A stretch of 64,000 bases of DNA from Ustilago trichophora (taxonomy: Eukaryota; Basidiomycota; Ustilaginomycetes; Ustilaginales; Ustilaginaceae): the NCBI GenBank assembly GCA_900323505.1, contig OOIN01000006.1, positions 1,426,001-1,490,000 on the forward strand. The letters are read 5' to 3'. This document shows positions 9,308-18,891 of this stretch, in pieces. The notes under the pieces are model-generated. The model had not been told where the DNA came from. It saw only the letters and a program-made list of their open reading frames with translations, and searched no databases. Every line of letters begins with the position of its first letter. Within the stretch, counting starts at the first letter, position 1. The position numbers and the translations under genes were made by a program.

Positions 9308-10567
9308 TTTGCGCGAAGACGTGGACGCTACGAAGCACTGAAGGTGTGAAAAAGTTGCTCTCGGGCTGCAATTGAATGAGTCGGTGCTGGGTGCGAACGA
9401 GCGTGATGAGAATGAGAACAGGAGATTGGGGATGGAAGATGGAAAGGGGAGGGTAGGGAATGAGGAGGGGAGAGTTGAATTTGGCAAGAAGGGAAGCACG
9501 ACGAAACCACCAAGTACTTTTATGGAAGCCGCACACTTAGCACAGCAGCACCTGTCTTGGGGGAGTGGATTCTGTACTTCTTAGGGGGAAAGCAAAAGAC
9601 AGACGTCCCCGCTGTTCCCCAAGGGAAAAAGCGGGCCACAGTCTTGTTGCCGTGTCTGAGCTAGAATGTCAAGCGACGTCTACGGTGCGTGGCGTCGAGG
9701 GGCTCACTTCCATCTTCTGTTGTAGCCCAGAAGGTCGAGGGTGGTCAACCTTGAAGGTGTTGTTCTATTTTGACCGGCTTGGTTTCGGAGTTGACATGAA
9801 TCAAGAGCGGCAGGGACGGAATGCTGCCTGTAGGTGGAAGGCTTGCCGCCTGGCGCGTGTGCGAGGATCGACAGCCGATCAAACAAAAGTAACACCATAC
9901 ATACACGAAAGCGCACCGTACTTGCCGCAAGATATGCTTCACGAGCACACCAGAGACGTGTGAATGCAGGTGACATGTCTCGACGAACGAGAATTTAAAG
10001 GAATAAATAAATAAATAAAATAAATAAAGTGACAGCTGTCGCTCTGACCTGGCACGTCCCTCACAGCTCCAAGCTCAGCGCGATTTTGATGCCATACGAG
10101 GAGTTTGGGAAGGGCGCGGAATGCAAACACAACACCCAGCCAAGCAGTTTGATCATGGTATCGGCCTGTCTCGTCCTTCCGTTGGTGCCAAGGGATCGTC
10201 TCTTTAGTGATGTTATGGAGCCGTGATCAAACATTGCAATACAGCGGACTCCCGTTGAGTTAGAGCTACTGTAGTCACCATGAGCTTGGGCTTAGTTGTG
10301 TTCGTACTCGAACTCGCCAAAACCCGGATACAACAGAGAAGCGAGCTACGAGCTTCAATACGCCGAATCTGTCGACCCTGACAGTCAAGTGAGAAAGTCC
10401 GGTGCGACACGCCGTTGCAATCTTCATGAACCGAGATCCGGAGGAGAGCGGAAGAAGGTTCTGTTTCAACTGCAGGACATGGTATTTCCGTCCGCGTGTC
10501 AGCCCGTACGCATGGCGTAACCCCCAAATGTAAACCAGAGAAAAGCCTAGCATTACAACACATCTGT
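9308..10567. other. Intergenic stretch upstream of the TRI14-like gene
   Basis: About 1.26 kb with no supported gene. It should hold the promoter of the TRI14-like gene (pyrimidine-rich on the minus strand next to the ATG) and the 3' flank of DCC1. An AAAT-type microsatellite occupies about 10002-10030 and TACTGTA occurs at 10267-10273. Confidence 0.5.
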
Positions 10568-11899
10568 TCAGTACTTTACTCTCGCAGAATACATCACGAC
10601 ATCTCTCCAGATATTCTTGCTCTTCCCATCGGCCCCAATCACCTTTTTATCCTTGTTCCACTGCCTCTTCTCCGCATCGCTCACCTCCCAATCAAGCACC
10701 TTGGTCTTGCTGGCTCTGGTGAATTTCAACAGCAAGCTATCCTTCTTCTTGTCGTTCAATGCGAGATCCTTGATGAATGGCAAAAGGTCTGCTGCGATCC
10801 AGCTGGGCCTTGTCAGGAAGAGATCCTGGAAGCGCGCTGCTGGTTCCGTGGGCAATTCGTGGTGCGAATAGAATTGGATCTTGACCGATGCTGGGTTGGG
10901 GTAGAGTGCCACTGTGGGTGCAGGAGAGGGTGTGAGAATGTAGTAGCCGGATAAAAGGTCGAGTTGGGCCAACGTGCGGAAGTCGGGCGAGAGGCATGTG
11001 TCTAACCAGCTGCGCAGGAAGTCAGTCAAGGGGATACCAATGCGGGCGCTCGATTTCAGGGTTTGCACGCCGAGGAAGTGAACGATCGCCTTGGTGTCCA
11101 GGGACACCGATGTGGGGTCTGTAGGGACGGAGGTGCCAAAGAATTGGGTGAGAAGTGCGTTGACTACCTGTGGGCGGAGACCGTGGACGGTGTGCAGGGC
11201 GTCGACAGTCTCTTGCAAGGGCACGTTGTCCGGGATAAGCGCGTGCAAATCGAGGTGCGAGATGAGAATCTGGAGGGCGGACACGATCCACGCAGGTGAG
11301 ATGTGGCGCATGTATCCGTCCATCTCAATGATGTGGTGGTGGACGAGACCCGCTTCGAGCTCAGCTGGACTTGCTTGGACGATGCTCTTGAGCTGTTTCA
11401 TCGTGTACTTCCGTACAGGCCGTGATGTTGCGGCTGTTGACCGCCGTTCCTCTCCTTCCTCTCCTTCGTACTGCGATGCCCTCAGCAGGCCCAGAAGGCG
11501 GTCTAGGCGAGGTACTACGGGTGTCAGCTCAAGTGTGTCGGTGACATTGCTGCGCAGGTAGAGCGCGGGCTTGCTTGGCCCGGCCTCGCTAGATGACGAA
11601 GGCGCAACGTCGATGTTGCACAGCAACAGAGAATTGGACTGGGACACGGCTCTCAGCGCCAGCGTCTGGGTATCCGTGACGAGCACCGCTTGGTCATCAT
11701 ATCTTCCCTTGATGGTGAGTCGTGTAGGGTCGGTCTTGCGCTTCTTGGCTGCTGGCTCGGATCCTGCGACAGATTCGTCTTTTCGTTTGGCGGAAGGGTC
11801 GAAGAGGGGCAGAAGCTCGTTTGGAATCTCAAGCAGATGATACTGAGTCAATGGAAGTGGGACCGAGCAGAGCTCTATCGATGAGGATGATTCTGCCAT
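10568..11899 (-). CDS. DCC1: Sister chromatid cohesion protein DCC1
   Basis: 443 residues from the Met MAESSSS; an upstream in-frame Met at 11998 adds a proline/leucine-rich leader and is unlikely. Recognisable DCC1 features: YHLLEIPNELLPLFD, a basic nuclear-type patch (AAKKRK), IKGRYDDQAVLVTDTQTLAL with LLLC, KYTMKQLKSIVQASPAELE, and MDGYMRHISPAWIVSALQIL, followed by a C-terminal winged-helix-like half (FRTLAQLDLLSGYYIL, PSWIAADLLPF). In yeast and humans DCC1 joins CTF8 and CTF18 in an alternative clamp loader acting on PCNA during replication and cohesion establishment. It is slightly longer than the human protein because of Ser/Ala-rich insertions. It is transcribed away from TRM10 through a shared 337-bp region. 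Confidence 0.8.
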   Translation of the reverse strand: MAESSSSIELCSVPLPLTQYHLLEIPNELLPLFDPSAKRKDESVAGSEPAAKKRKTDPTRLTIKGRYDDQAVLVTDTQTLALRAVSQSNSLLLCNIDVAPSSSSEAGPSKPALYLRSNVTDTLELTPVVPRLDRLLGLLRASQYEGEEGEERRSTAATSRPVRKYTMKQLKSIVQASPAELEAGLVHHHIIEMDGYMRHISPAWIVSALQILISHLDLHALIPDNVPLQETVDALHTVHGLRPQVVNALLTQFFGTSVPTDPTSVSLDTKAIVHFLGVQTLKSSARIGIPLTDFLRSWLDTCLSPDFRTLAQLDLLSGYYILTPSPAPTVALYPNPASVKIQFYSHHELPTEPAARFQDLFLTRPSWIAADLLPFIKDLALNDKKKDSLLLKFTRASKTKVLDWEVSDAEKRQWNKDKKVIGADGKSKNIWRDVVMYSARVKY

Positions 11900-12236
11900 G
11901 CTTGGATGTGCTGTAGGACTGGGGTAGGGGAGGGATAAAGTGATGGGGGGATGGAGAAGGAAGAAAGGCGAGCGAGACCAACACTTTCTGTCGCACACTT
12001 CAGCTTCAGAAGCGCGAATTCACGCGTCGCGTTAAGATACAGCGTTTGGAACTCACAGACTGCAAATTTAAGCTTCTTTCTGGTGGTGGAGGTGTAGGTG
12101 TCAGTTATGCGGAACTCGGGTTTTGCTGCTTGACACTTTTCTTCTCAGACGAGCAAAATACCCTTTCACTTGGCCTTTCCTCCTCCTCATTGCAAGCACA
12201 CACCTGACATTTTCTTCCTCAGACAAGATTGTCGAC
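11900..12236. promoter_or_regulatory. Shared divergent promoter of DCC1 and TRM10
   Basis: 337 bp separate the two ATGs. No TATA box is obvious. Pyrimidine-rich leaders precede both starts, as for many genes in this window. The short distance makes a bidirectional promoter likely. Confidence 0.5.
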
Positions 12237-13583
12237 ATGGAAGACAACCCAGAAGCTTCCACATCACGCACACCGCTCCCAGTCAAACATGCTGGACCGT
12301 CCATAACAGTGCCGCCTGGCATGTCGAAGAACGCAGCGAAGAAGCTCGCGCGCAAGCAAAAGCTCGAAGAGACCAAACACGAGCGTCGTGCTGCCGAACG
12401 GCTTAAGAAGAAGCAGAACAAGCGAGCACGATTCCTTGCAGCGCATCCAAATAAAGACTCCGAGGGCTCCGCTGATGGTGCCGCGAGCAAACGCCGAGCT
12501 TCCACGGGCAGCAACGACGCGGAAGGGAGCAAGCGGCCGAAGCCAGCCGGTGAAAGCGCAGGAGGGAGACAGAAGGAGTATTTCGACGCCCGTCTAGTGA
12601 TCGATTGCGGATTCGACGAGCTTATGGCGGACAAAGAGTCAAGCAGTATGACGCAGCAATTGATGTATCTGTACTCGGCGAATCGGAATGCCAAGATGCC
12701 GTTCGGGGAGGTGATTTTGACAGGGCAGGAGAAACGGGGTGATTGTTTGAAGGATGTACATCTCGAACAGCTATCTCTGGTGCCACAAGGTGCCGCTTCG
12801 ACTGCAGAAGGAGAAGTTGGGGAGGAAAGCGCCAACGCCGGAAGCATAGAGAACAACAGAATCGGCCAGGCGATGGACGGCAAGCTCAGGGGCGTGTGGA
12901 GGCGGTGGAAGCGGGTCACTATCTACAAGAATGGTGGGATCGAATCTCTCCTTTGCCACAGCACTCATGCTGATATGGCGATGTCGACCTCGATTTCTGC
13001 ACCTGCAGCCGAGAGCAGCCTCAAAAGCCGCCACTTTGCCTCCGAAGAAGAGCGCCAAGCACGCCAACGAATTCGAATCAGCGACGCAATCTACCTGACC
13101 GCCGACACCGACGACACACTTTCCGAGCTCGAGCCGGGCAAAACCTACATAATTGGCGGCATCGTCGATAAGAATCGCTACAAGGGTTTGTGTCGGGCCA
13201 AAGCCGACCGTCTAGGGATTCGGGCTGCCAAGCTGCCGCTGTCGCAGGAGATGCTGCAGGCGGTGGAGCGAAATGTGCGGTCCCACGGCGAGTCGATTCA
13301 AGGTGACGCGGATGAGCACGAGGATGGAGAAGAGGGAGAGAAAGGATTTGTTGGAAGAAAAGTGTTGACGGTGAATCAGGTGGTTGAAATTCTGACGGCG
13401 TGGACGGAGACTAGGGACTGGGTAAAGGCGTTGGAGATGGCTTTGCCGCGGAGGAAGCTGAAACAGCGTGGGCCAGCGGCGGCGAAGGTGGCGAATGAGG
13501 CTGCGCCGGTGAACGACACCTCGCCGGCGCCGCAAGAGGAGGCAGACGAGGACGCAGAAGAGGCAGCAAGGAACGGATCATGA
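12237..13583 (+). CDS. TRM10: tRNA (guanine(9)-N1)-methyltransferase
   Basis: 448 residues from the Met MEDNPEAS; the upstream in-frame Met at 12123 would add a hydrophobic leader not expected for this family. The N-terminus has the typical Lys/Arg-rich helix (about 27-65, KNAAKKLARKQKLEE). The SPOUT methyltransferase domain starts near residue 120 with LVIDCGFDELM. It continues with QLMYLYSANR, FGEVILTG, YLTADTDDTL, the TYIIGGIVDKNRYKG segment that forms the cofactor knot, and KVLTVNQVVEIL with ALEMALPRRK near the C-terminus. In yeast, Trm10 methylates N1 of G9 in several tRNAs using S-adenosylmethionine. Ser/Ala/Glu-rich inserts interrupt the domain (about 190-220 and 370-385), as is common in smut proteins. 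The family call is firm. Confidence 0.93.
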   Translation: MEDNPEASTSRTPLPVKHAGPSITVPPGMSKNAAKKLARKQKLEETKHERRAAERLKKKQNKRARFLAAHPNKDSEGSADGAASKRRASTGSNDAEGSKRPKPAGESAGGRQKEYFDARLVIDCGFDELMADKESSSMTQQLMYLYSANRNAKMPFGEVILTGQEKRGDCLKDVHLEQLSLVPQGAASTAEGEVGEESANAGSIENNRIGQAMDGKLRGVWRRWKRVTIYKNGGIESLLCHSTHADMAMSTSISAPAAESSLKSRHFASEEERQARQRIRISDAIYLTADTDDTLSELEPGKTYIIGGIVDKNRYKGLCRAKADRLGIRAAKLPLSQEMLQAVERNVRSHGESIQGDADEHEDGEEGEKGFVGRKVLTVNQVVEILTAWTETRDWVKALEMALPRRKLKQRGPAAAKVANEAAPVNDTSPAPQEEADEDAEEAARNGS

Positions 13584-13843
13584 TTCCTCAGCACACACTA
13601 GCAGCGCAAGGTGAATGCAGAAACGTGATGCAATTGGTACCAGTCCAGCCAGTAATGAGAGAAACTGAAATGAAGGGAACAAGAATGTATGCAAATAAGA
13701 AAGCGAACGTGTGCAAGAGGAAGCTTAGGTAGAATGAAGACGAAAGCCAAGACAAGGCTGGTGAAAGTGGTCGCCACCGGTGCAGACCGACATTTCTATC
13801 GTGTCACAGAGGAAAGCAACAAGGCGTGTGTGCCTCTGTGTGA

Positions 13844-14554
13844 TTAGGGCTGGAATGCGAGAACAGCAGCAAAGAGCATGCTTGCAGAGACCAGCAAGAC
13901 GGGAAGTGATTTAGCCTTGCTCGCTGCAGAGGTCGAGTTCATCCGGGCGTTGGATCCTGCCGAGCTTCCAGAGTTTTGTGTCTGACCCGTGGATCCACCT
14001 GCGCTCTGAACGACTGCAGGTGCAGCAGGTGTCTCTACGATTGCAGCTTCTGCTGTTGTTGTGGGCAAGGCCTGGCTGGAGCTTGCCTGAGTCGTCGAGC
14101 TGCTTGTCGAGTTATGAACTTTGACAGCCACATGTTTGTGGTATCCCGTCGCGAAGGGGCGAGCGTGCTTGAAAGTGCTGGTAAAAGTACGGTGGTGCTT
14201 GGGCTGCTTATTGACGCAGGTGGCCGGAGCACCAATGTGGTCAAAGTGGCATTCGAGATGGGCACCGGACTGGTCAACAGCGGCAAAGTAGTTGTGAGAT
14301 TCGAGAAACTTTTGGTCCTCGACGATGGTGGTGTGGTGACCGTTGATGGAGGCGTATTCGTGCGCGCGAACGTTCCAGACGGTAGCGGCGGCGCCATCGG
14401 GGGCGGTGGTGGTGGCGAGAGGAGTGGGAGAGAAGCGGATGGACACGTCACCGTTGAGTTTGGTCATGGAATGGTCGAGGCTGCGGATCATTTGATTGAC
14501 GCCAGGGGCGAAGAGCTGGACCGTCGAGGTCGAAGTTGTTGTCGAAGTAGGCAT
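13844..14554 (-). CDS. Putative GPI-anchored or surface protein, 5' end uncertain
   Basis: A 236-codon frame. The C-terminus looks like a GPI-attachment signal: a Ser/Thr/Ala/Gly-rich stalk (about 150-212), small residues near SAGSNA, then a terminal hydrophobic segment (LPVLLVSASMLFAAVL). The N-terminal part (TSTVQLFAPGVNQMI, then about 100 residues with Cys near 102 and 112) resembles the ectodomain style of small fungal cell-surface proteins. No signal peptide is present at the annotated start, which is odd for such a protein. An upstream exon or another start is possible, but I could not find one. I do not recognise a named family. Confidence 0.5.
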   Translation of the reverse strand: MPTSTTTSTSTVQLFAPGVNQMIRSLDHSMTKLNGDVSIRFSPTPLATTTAPDGAAATVWNVRAHEYASINGHHTTIVEDQKFLESHNYFAAVDQSGAHLECHFDHIGAPATCVNKQPKHHRTFTSTFKHARPFATGYHKHVAVKVHNSTSSSTTQASSSQALPTTTAEAAIVETPAAPAVVQSAGGSTGQTQNSGSSAGSNARMNSTSAASKAKSLPVLLVSASMLFAAVLAFQP

Positions 14555-16630
14555 GGTCGTGAACAGTTCGGGAATGGGAGAGGATGGGTGGGGAAGGATA
14601 AGGAGGGGTTCAAGGGGAGGGGAGGGAAGGGGAGGGGAGATGGCGTAAAGTGGAGAGGGAGGTATGGAGATGGTGGTGTAAGGAAGACAGAGTGAATGGC
14701 GGTGCCGAAGGGGGTGAAAACGGAGGCAGTGGCAGGGTCGGAGTCCAATCCTCGTCTTTGAATTCTATTGGAACCACATCTGGTAGTTGCGCCTTGTCTA
14801 TGGATGTCTGTCTCACACTCCCGCATCTTCTGCGGCGGCGCTTGTTTCCAATCTCAACGCTGGTGGGCTTTACTGATCTTCAGGCACGCATGGTGAATGT
14901 AGCAAGAGGAGGAATGGTCACTCGGTTATGCTGAACGACGATCGCTAGGATTTGGCTGCTGCGCGCATACATCGGTTGCGAGTTGTACTGTACATTTCCA
15001 CCTTGAGTGGCGATCACATCCCCGGTCGCAGTAGCGGGGAAGGAGAGGGGGAGGGACGCGGATGTACCAAACATTCGAAACGAGATGCACAAAGCATGCG
15101 GTCGAGACGCGAGCACCGAGGAAGGCAAGAAGGAAGAGGAGGACGAGGAGAAGGACGAGGTGGTGTTGGTCTCGGCGACTTTGGGCTGCAAACGCGACCG
15201 TGTCTATCGAAAAGGAAGACTTTCCTTGTCGGGGCTCAAGAGAGAGAAAGCACAGCCCGAGTGGGTGGGAATTTTAGTGCATATTTCGCCGAGCTTCTCT
15301 TGCTTCCGCTGCTTCCTTGCACGAAACTTGCACTCTTGGCTAGGAAACAACATGTCGCACACAAAGCATGGTTCGTGGTTTTGTCAAGAACGCTATCTAC
15401 CACGACGGCAAGCTGTTCATTGTAGAGGGGGTGCGACGGGATGAGATCGACCGTGCGTGTGTTGTAGTGGAAGAAGGATTCTTTCAAGGCAAAGAGATGC
15501 ATGTTGGTCGGCTAGGCAGTGCAGTGAGGTTCGTTGGCAATTCTTGGCGACCTTCTTGATATTATCGCGGCTTGGTGCCTGCATTTCATGAATGACAGTC
15601 GCGCGTGCCGAGAATACTCAAGGCATCCATCATGTCCCGATTTCGTACTCCCGATGACATATGTTCCGATTTTAAAGACCCTTTTTTTTCCTTTTTTTTT
15701 GCCCGCTCAATTTCGGTTCTGCTTTGAATTTTCATTCCATGCCAAGGTTCATCATGGGCCGATGGTGGTATCGTACGATGCTACGCGCGAGGAACGTAGG
15801 CCACAAGGTACGGGGTGTTGTTTGATCGACAACGACCACTGTAATCTATCGTAGACGACGTTGGTGGGTGGCTCTGCAATATGCCATGCCGCAAAGCATG
15901 GCACGACATGTCATCACATCCACTCCTATGTGCCATACGTCATCAACACTCAGCGCATCACAGCATTGGTGTAGCCCAAGGGTTCGAAACAAAGGTAGAA
16001 AGGAAGGAGAGAAGAGAAAGAGATGCAGGAACGCCAAGGCTGGGATACAGTAGATGTGAATTCGCCGATGTGTCTATCTCATAAGATTTCCTCTACAGTA
16101 ATCTTGCCGCGGCCGAAACTTTTTTATGGAGAAGCACCTTTTGTTGGTCGGACCCGTTTTCATGCGTCCCAGAGTTTCACCGATGCCTCGTTCGATCGCG
16201 CCTAGAATCATGACACTCTCCGGCAAGCTGTCGTTTCGAGGGTGTAGCCTTCACAAAGGTTCGGATCGCCGGAAACAGCCACCAATATGTCGCGGCAGTG
16301 ATAAGCAACACGCATCACAGTAGGTGGCCGAGGCTTGACTGCAACGTGGTCGGTCCTGGCTCGGTCGGCTCTTTCGCCGTCTGCTTTCTACGCTTTTGAG
16401 CCCAATCTAGCCACTTTCTGGGACACCAAGCCTTGGATAAAGCTACCCAGTAGAAGTGAGAGGGGAGACCACGAAGGCTGATCAAGGCATGATGTCGGAT
16501 CGACAACAATTTTTTGGATGGGGGGTTGCGACAAGTGTGGGTCGAAGAGGAGAACATCGACTTCATCCTCGTCATTCTGAGAAAAGTGAATGCTGTGATT
16601 ATATACAACATTCAGGGAGTGGGTTAAACA

Positions 16631-16737
16631 GGTCGTATGGAGTAGTGGTCAACTTAGGAGATTTTGATGAACGATCAGCAAATCAGTTGAATCTATCAAA
16701 TTTTCTCTTGCCCCGGGTTCGAATCCCGGTATGACCT
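16631..16737 (+). tRNA. tRNA-Gln(UUG) with a 35-nt intron
   Basis: A full cloverleaf can be folded by hand. The acceptor stem is GGTCGTA with TATGACC. The D arm is GAGT/ACTT (16640-16643 with 16652-16655). The anticodon stem is GGAGA (16657-16661) with TCTCT (16704-16708), and the T arm is CCGGG-TTCGAAT-CCCGG (16713-16729). The anticodon TTG lies at 16664-16666. The intron runs about 16668-16702, directly after position 37, the normal place for eukaryotic nuclear tRNA introns. Its segment ATCAAA (16695-16700) can pair with the anticodon loop, as tRNA splicing endonuclease substrates commonly do. The B box GGTTCGAATCC is perfect, and T runs after 16740 can terminate RNA polymerase III. The discriminator base is T. 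Confidence 0.9.
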
Positions 16738-17356
16738 CGATTTTCTCATTTTGCCATTTTTTTGATACCCACGGCTTCAGAGTGACGAGGAGAACATCAT
16801 GAAGCTAATTTTGAGCCAGATTGATCGAGAAATGACCGAGTTATGGCGTTTTAAAAGATTTGGAAGAAGGCGGATAACTCGATGCGATCTGACATGAAAG
16901 TTGGTGGGTTGGAATGATGACGATCTGCAAATGACAAGAAGCGGCCTGAATCCTCGCGCGCCCGGGCCGGCAAAGTGCAGGCAAATGAAGCAGAGAGGTC
17001 TACTGGCATTGAGAGCATGTCCGGTCAGCCGGTCACTTTGCGGGAGGCATTTGAAAGTGACTAACGATGAGAGCTACTGGGTCAAATGAGATTTCGAGTG
17101 GGGAAAATAGCGCGGCGCGGGGGATGCGGAAAAAAAAAACAAATGCGTAGTTTAATGCGAAAAATGGAATTGTACGCGTGCTTGGTCATGTCACCTCTGG
17201 GTGGAGTGCATTTCGATTTCGCGTCAGACCGGAAAAGTGGAAGGTTGTGCTTCCGGCGATTGGCTCGTGATTGAGTGTAGAGTGGAGAGTGTTCGGTCGT
17301 CAGGTTTGGAACCTTGGAGTTGAAAAAAAACTCTTGGAAATGATTCGGTCTGGAGC

Positions 17357-17360
<4 letters not shown>

Positions 17361-17396
<36 letters not shown>
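17361..17396. repeat. Poly-T tract of 36
   Basis: An uninterrupted run of 36 T, far longer than other homopolymers in the window, inside non-coding DNA. The length may vary between isolates or be misjudged by sequencing. Alternatives are a retroposed poly-A tail on the minus strand or a nucleosome-excluding tract. Confidence 0.9.
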
Positions 17397-18400
17397 CCCC
17401 TCCCTTCCTCTGTTTCTTTGACCCTGTTGTGTAAGAACAGGCGAAACTTTTGAGTGGCCTGTCACCGGATTGAAATGCTTCAATGCTTCTCAGTCACGCT
17501 GACGGCTGGTTCCTACGGTGCTTACCATCCAATCTTTACAGTTAGCCGGGTGAATTAGGCCTCGGCAATGTCGCCTTTTCTCGTTTGTCAGTCAGACTGC
17601 ACTAGCGTCAAAGTATGGGATTTTTCAAGTGCGTACTGTGTGAGAGCCGCGTACACTTGGATCTCGCACTAAGGTTAAGATATTGATTGGTCCAACGTCG
17701 GTTCCAAACCGAAAAATCTTGCCGCCTCCAGCCAAAGAGAATACCCCACACACAATTTGTTTTTCTTGCCTTGATTTTCGCTCTAGCCCTCTGCCCCTCT
17801 GCCCCTCTGCCTCCTTTTACTCTTGTTCTTCCCCATTTCGGTCGAGTCGTCTGAGTTTTTGCCCGAGATTGGGCCCGCCTCCCTCTCGGTTTATGCTGGC
17901 TCTGCAGCGTGCGGACCGCATTTCGCCATCTGCTCCGATTCGTGATTGGCAACTCATACAGTAATAATCTCGCCGGTGAGGCACATGGAACAACACAGCC
18001 CTCGTTTGGTCATACTCGGTCTTGACATTTGATACACCTAGTGATTGTATGCATGTTTTTCTTTTATGCTGTATGCTCTGCATGGTGGGTGTAGATTGGG
18101 TTGGAGCATCAAAGTGTGATGGACAAGGACCGAATAAGCGTACGAGGGGTGGACGTGAGAGTGTGAGATACTGTAGTAGAGTGTGTGTGCATGTGTGGGT
18201 TGGACAACGTTTTTTGCTCAGCTGAGCTGAAAACCGCCAGCCAAAAAAAAATAAAATAAAAAATACTTCGCCGCCAAGCTAAGCTCGCTCTTCGCCCTTC
18301 CGCTTTTGCCCTCGCCCTTTTTTCTCCGAAATCTGGCTCCAGACCGCAGTCCCCACGTTCTTATCGATAATTTCTCCCTCGCTTCCCCCTCTCTCCCTCT

Positions 18401-18401
18401 C

Positions 18402-18442
<41 letters not shown>

Positions 18443-18443
18443 C
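18401..18443. repeat. CT-rich microsatellite in the Mig1-type leader
   Basis: A (CT)n run with one interruption in the pyrimidine-rich region upstream of the C2H2 regulator gene. Pyrimidine tracts of this kind precede several starts in this window and may be part of the core promoter or 5' UTR. Confidence 0.8.
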
Positions 18444-18891
18444 CTGCTCTCTTACCCCACTACTCATCCATCCGTCCATCTCGCTTCTCACTCTCAACAT
18501 CACCATCACCATCATTTGACATCCCATCACCACCATCATTCACCACAATATTGCAACTTTTTTTCAACAACCAACATCATTGCACTTTGCGTCCACCATT
18601 CTCCGCATTACATTCCTCGGTCATCTTTCTCTGCCTCGGCGATTTCCAACAGTCCCCACACTCCAATATCTTCATCTCATCAGCCTCACACTAGCCTCTT
18701 GACACACCGACCTTGACACACGCAGCCTTCTTCTTGACCACCACCTCAATCCCTCTCACATCAATTCAAATTCCATCTTCTGCTCCAGTCCGTCCCACCA
18801 CCCTTGCCGTTCTTCAGCGCTCCGGCAATCTCCAATCGCGCTCCTCTTCCTTCCTTTTTTCTTTTTTCTTTTTCTTTTTTTTCCCCCAACA

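Larger units (their letters stand above)
14555..18891. other. 4.3-kb intergenic region with one tRNA gene
   Basis: Apart from the tRNA-Gln gene at 16631-16737 I see no convincing gene; open frames here are short and unlike protein. It holds TACTGTA/TACAGTA at 14986, 16046, 16094, 17957 and 18169, a 36-T tract at 17361-17396, other T-rich runs near 15684-15700, and a long pyrimidine-rich leader (about 18350-18890) before the Mig1-type gene. Much of the right half probably belongs to that gene's promoter and 5' UTR. Confidence 0.5.

Noticed and set aside
15007..15444. 145-codon charged plus-strand frame and a Ser-rich minus-strand frame (14880-15191) upstream of the surface-protein gene
   Set aside because: Low-complexity and unlike protein; I could not connect the minus-strand frame by splice sites to the 236-codon gene.
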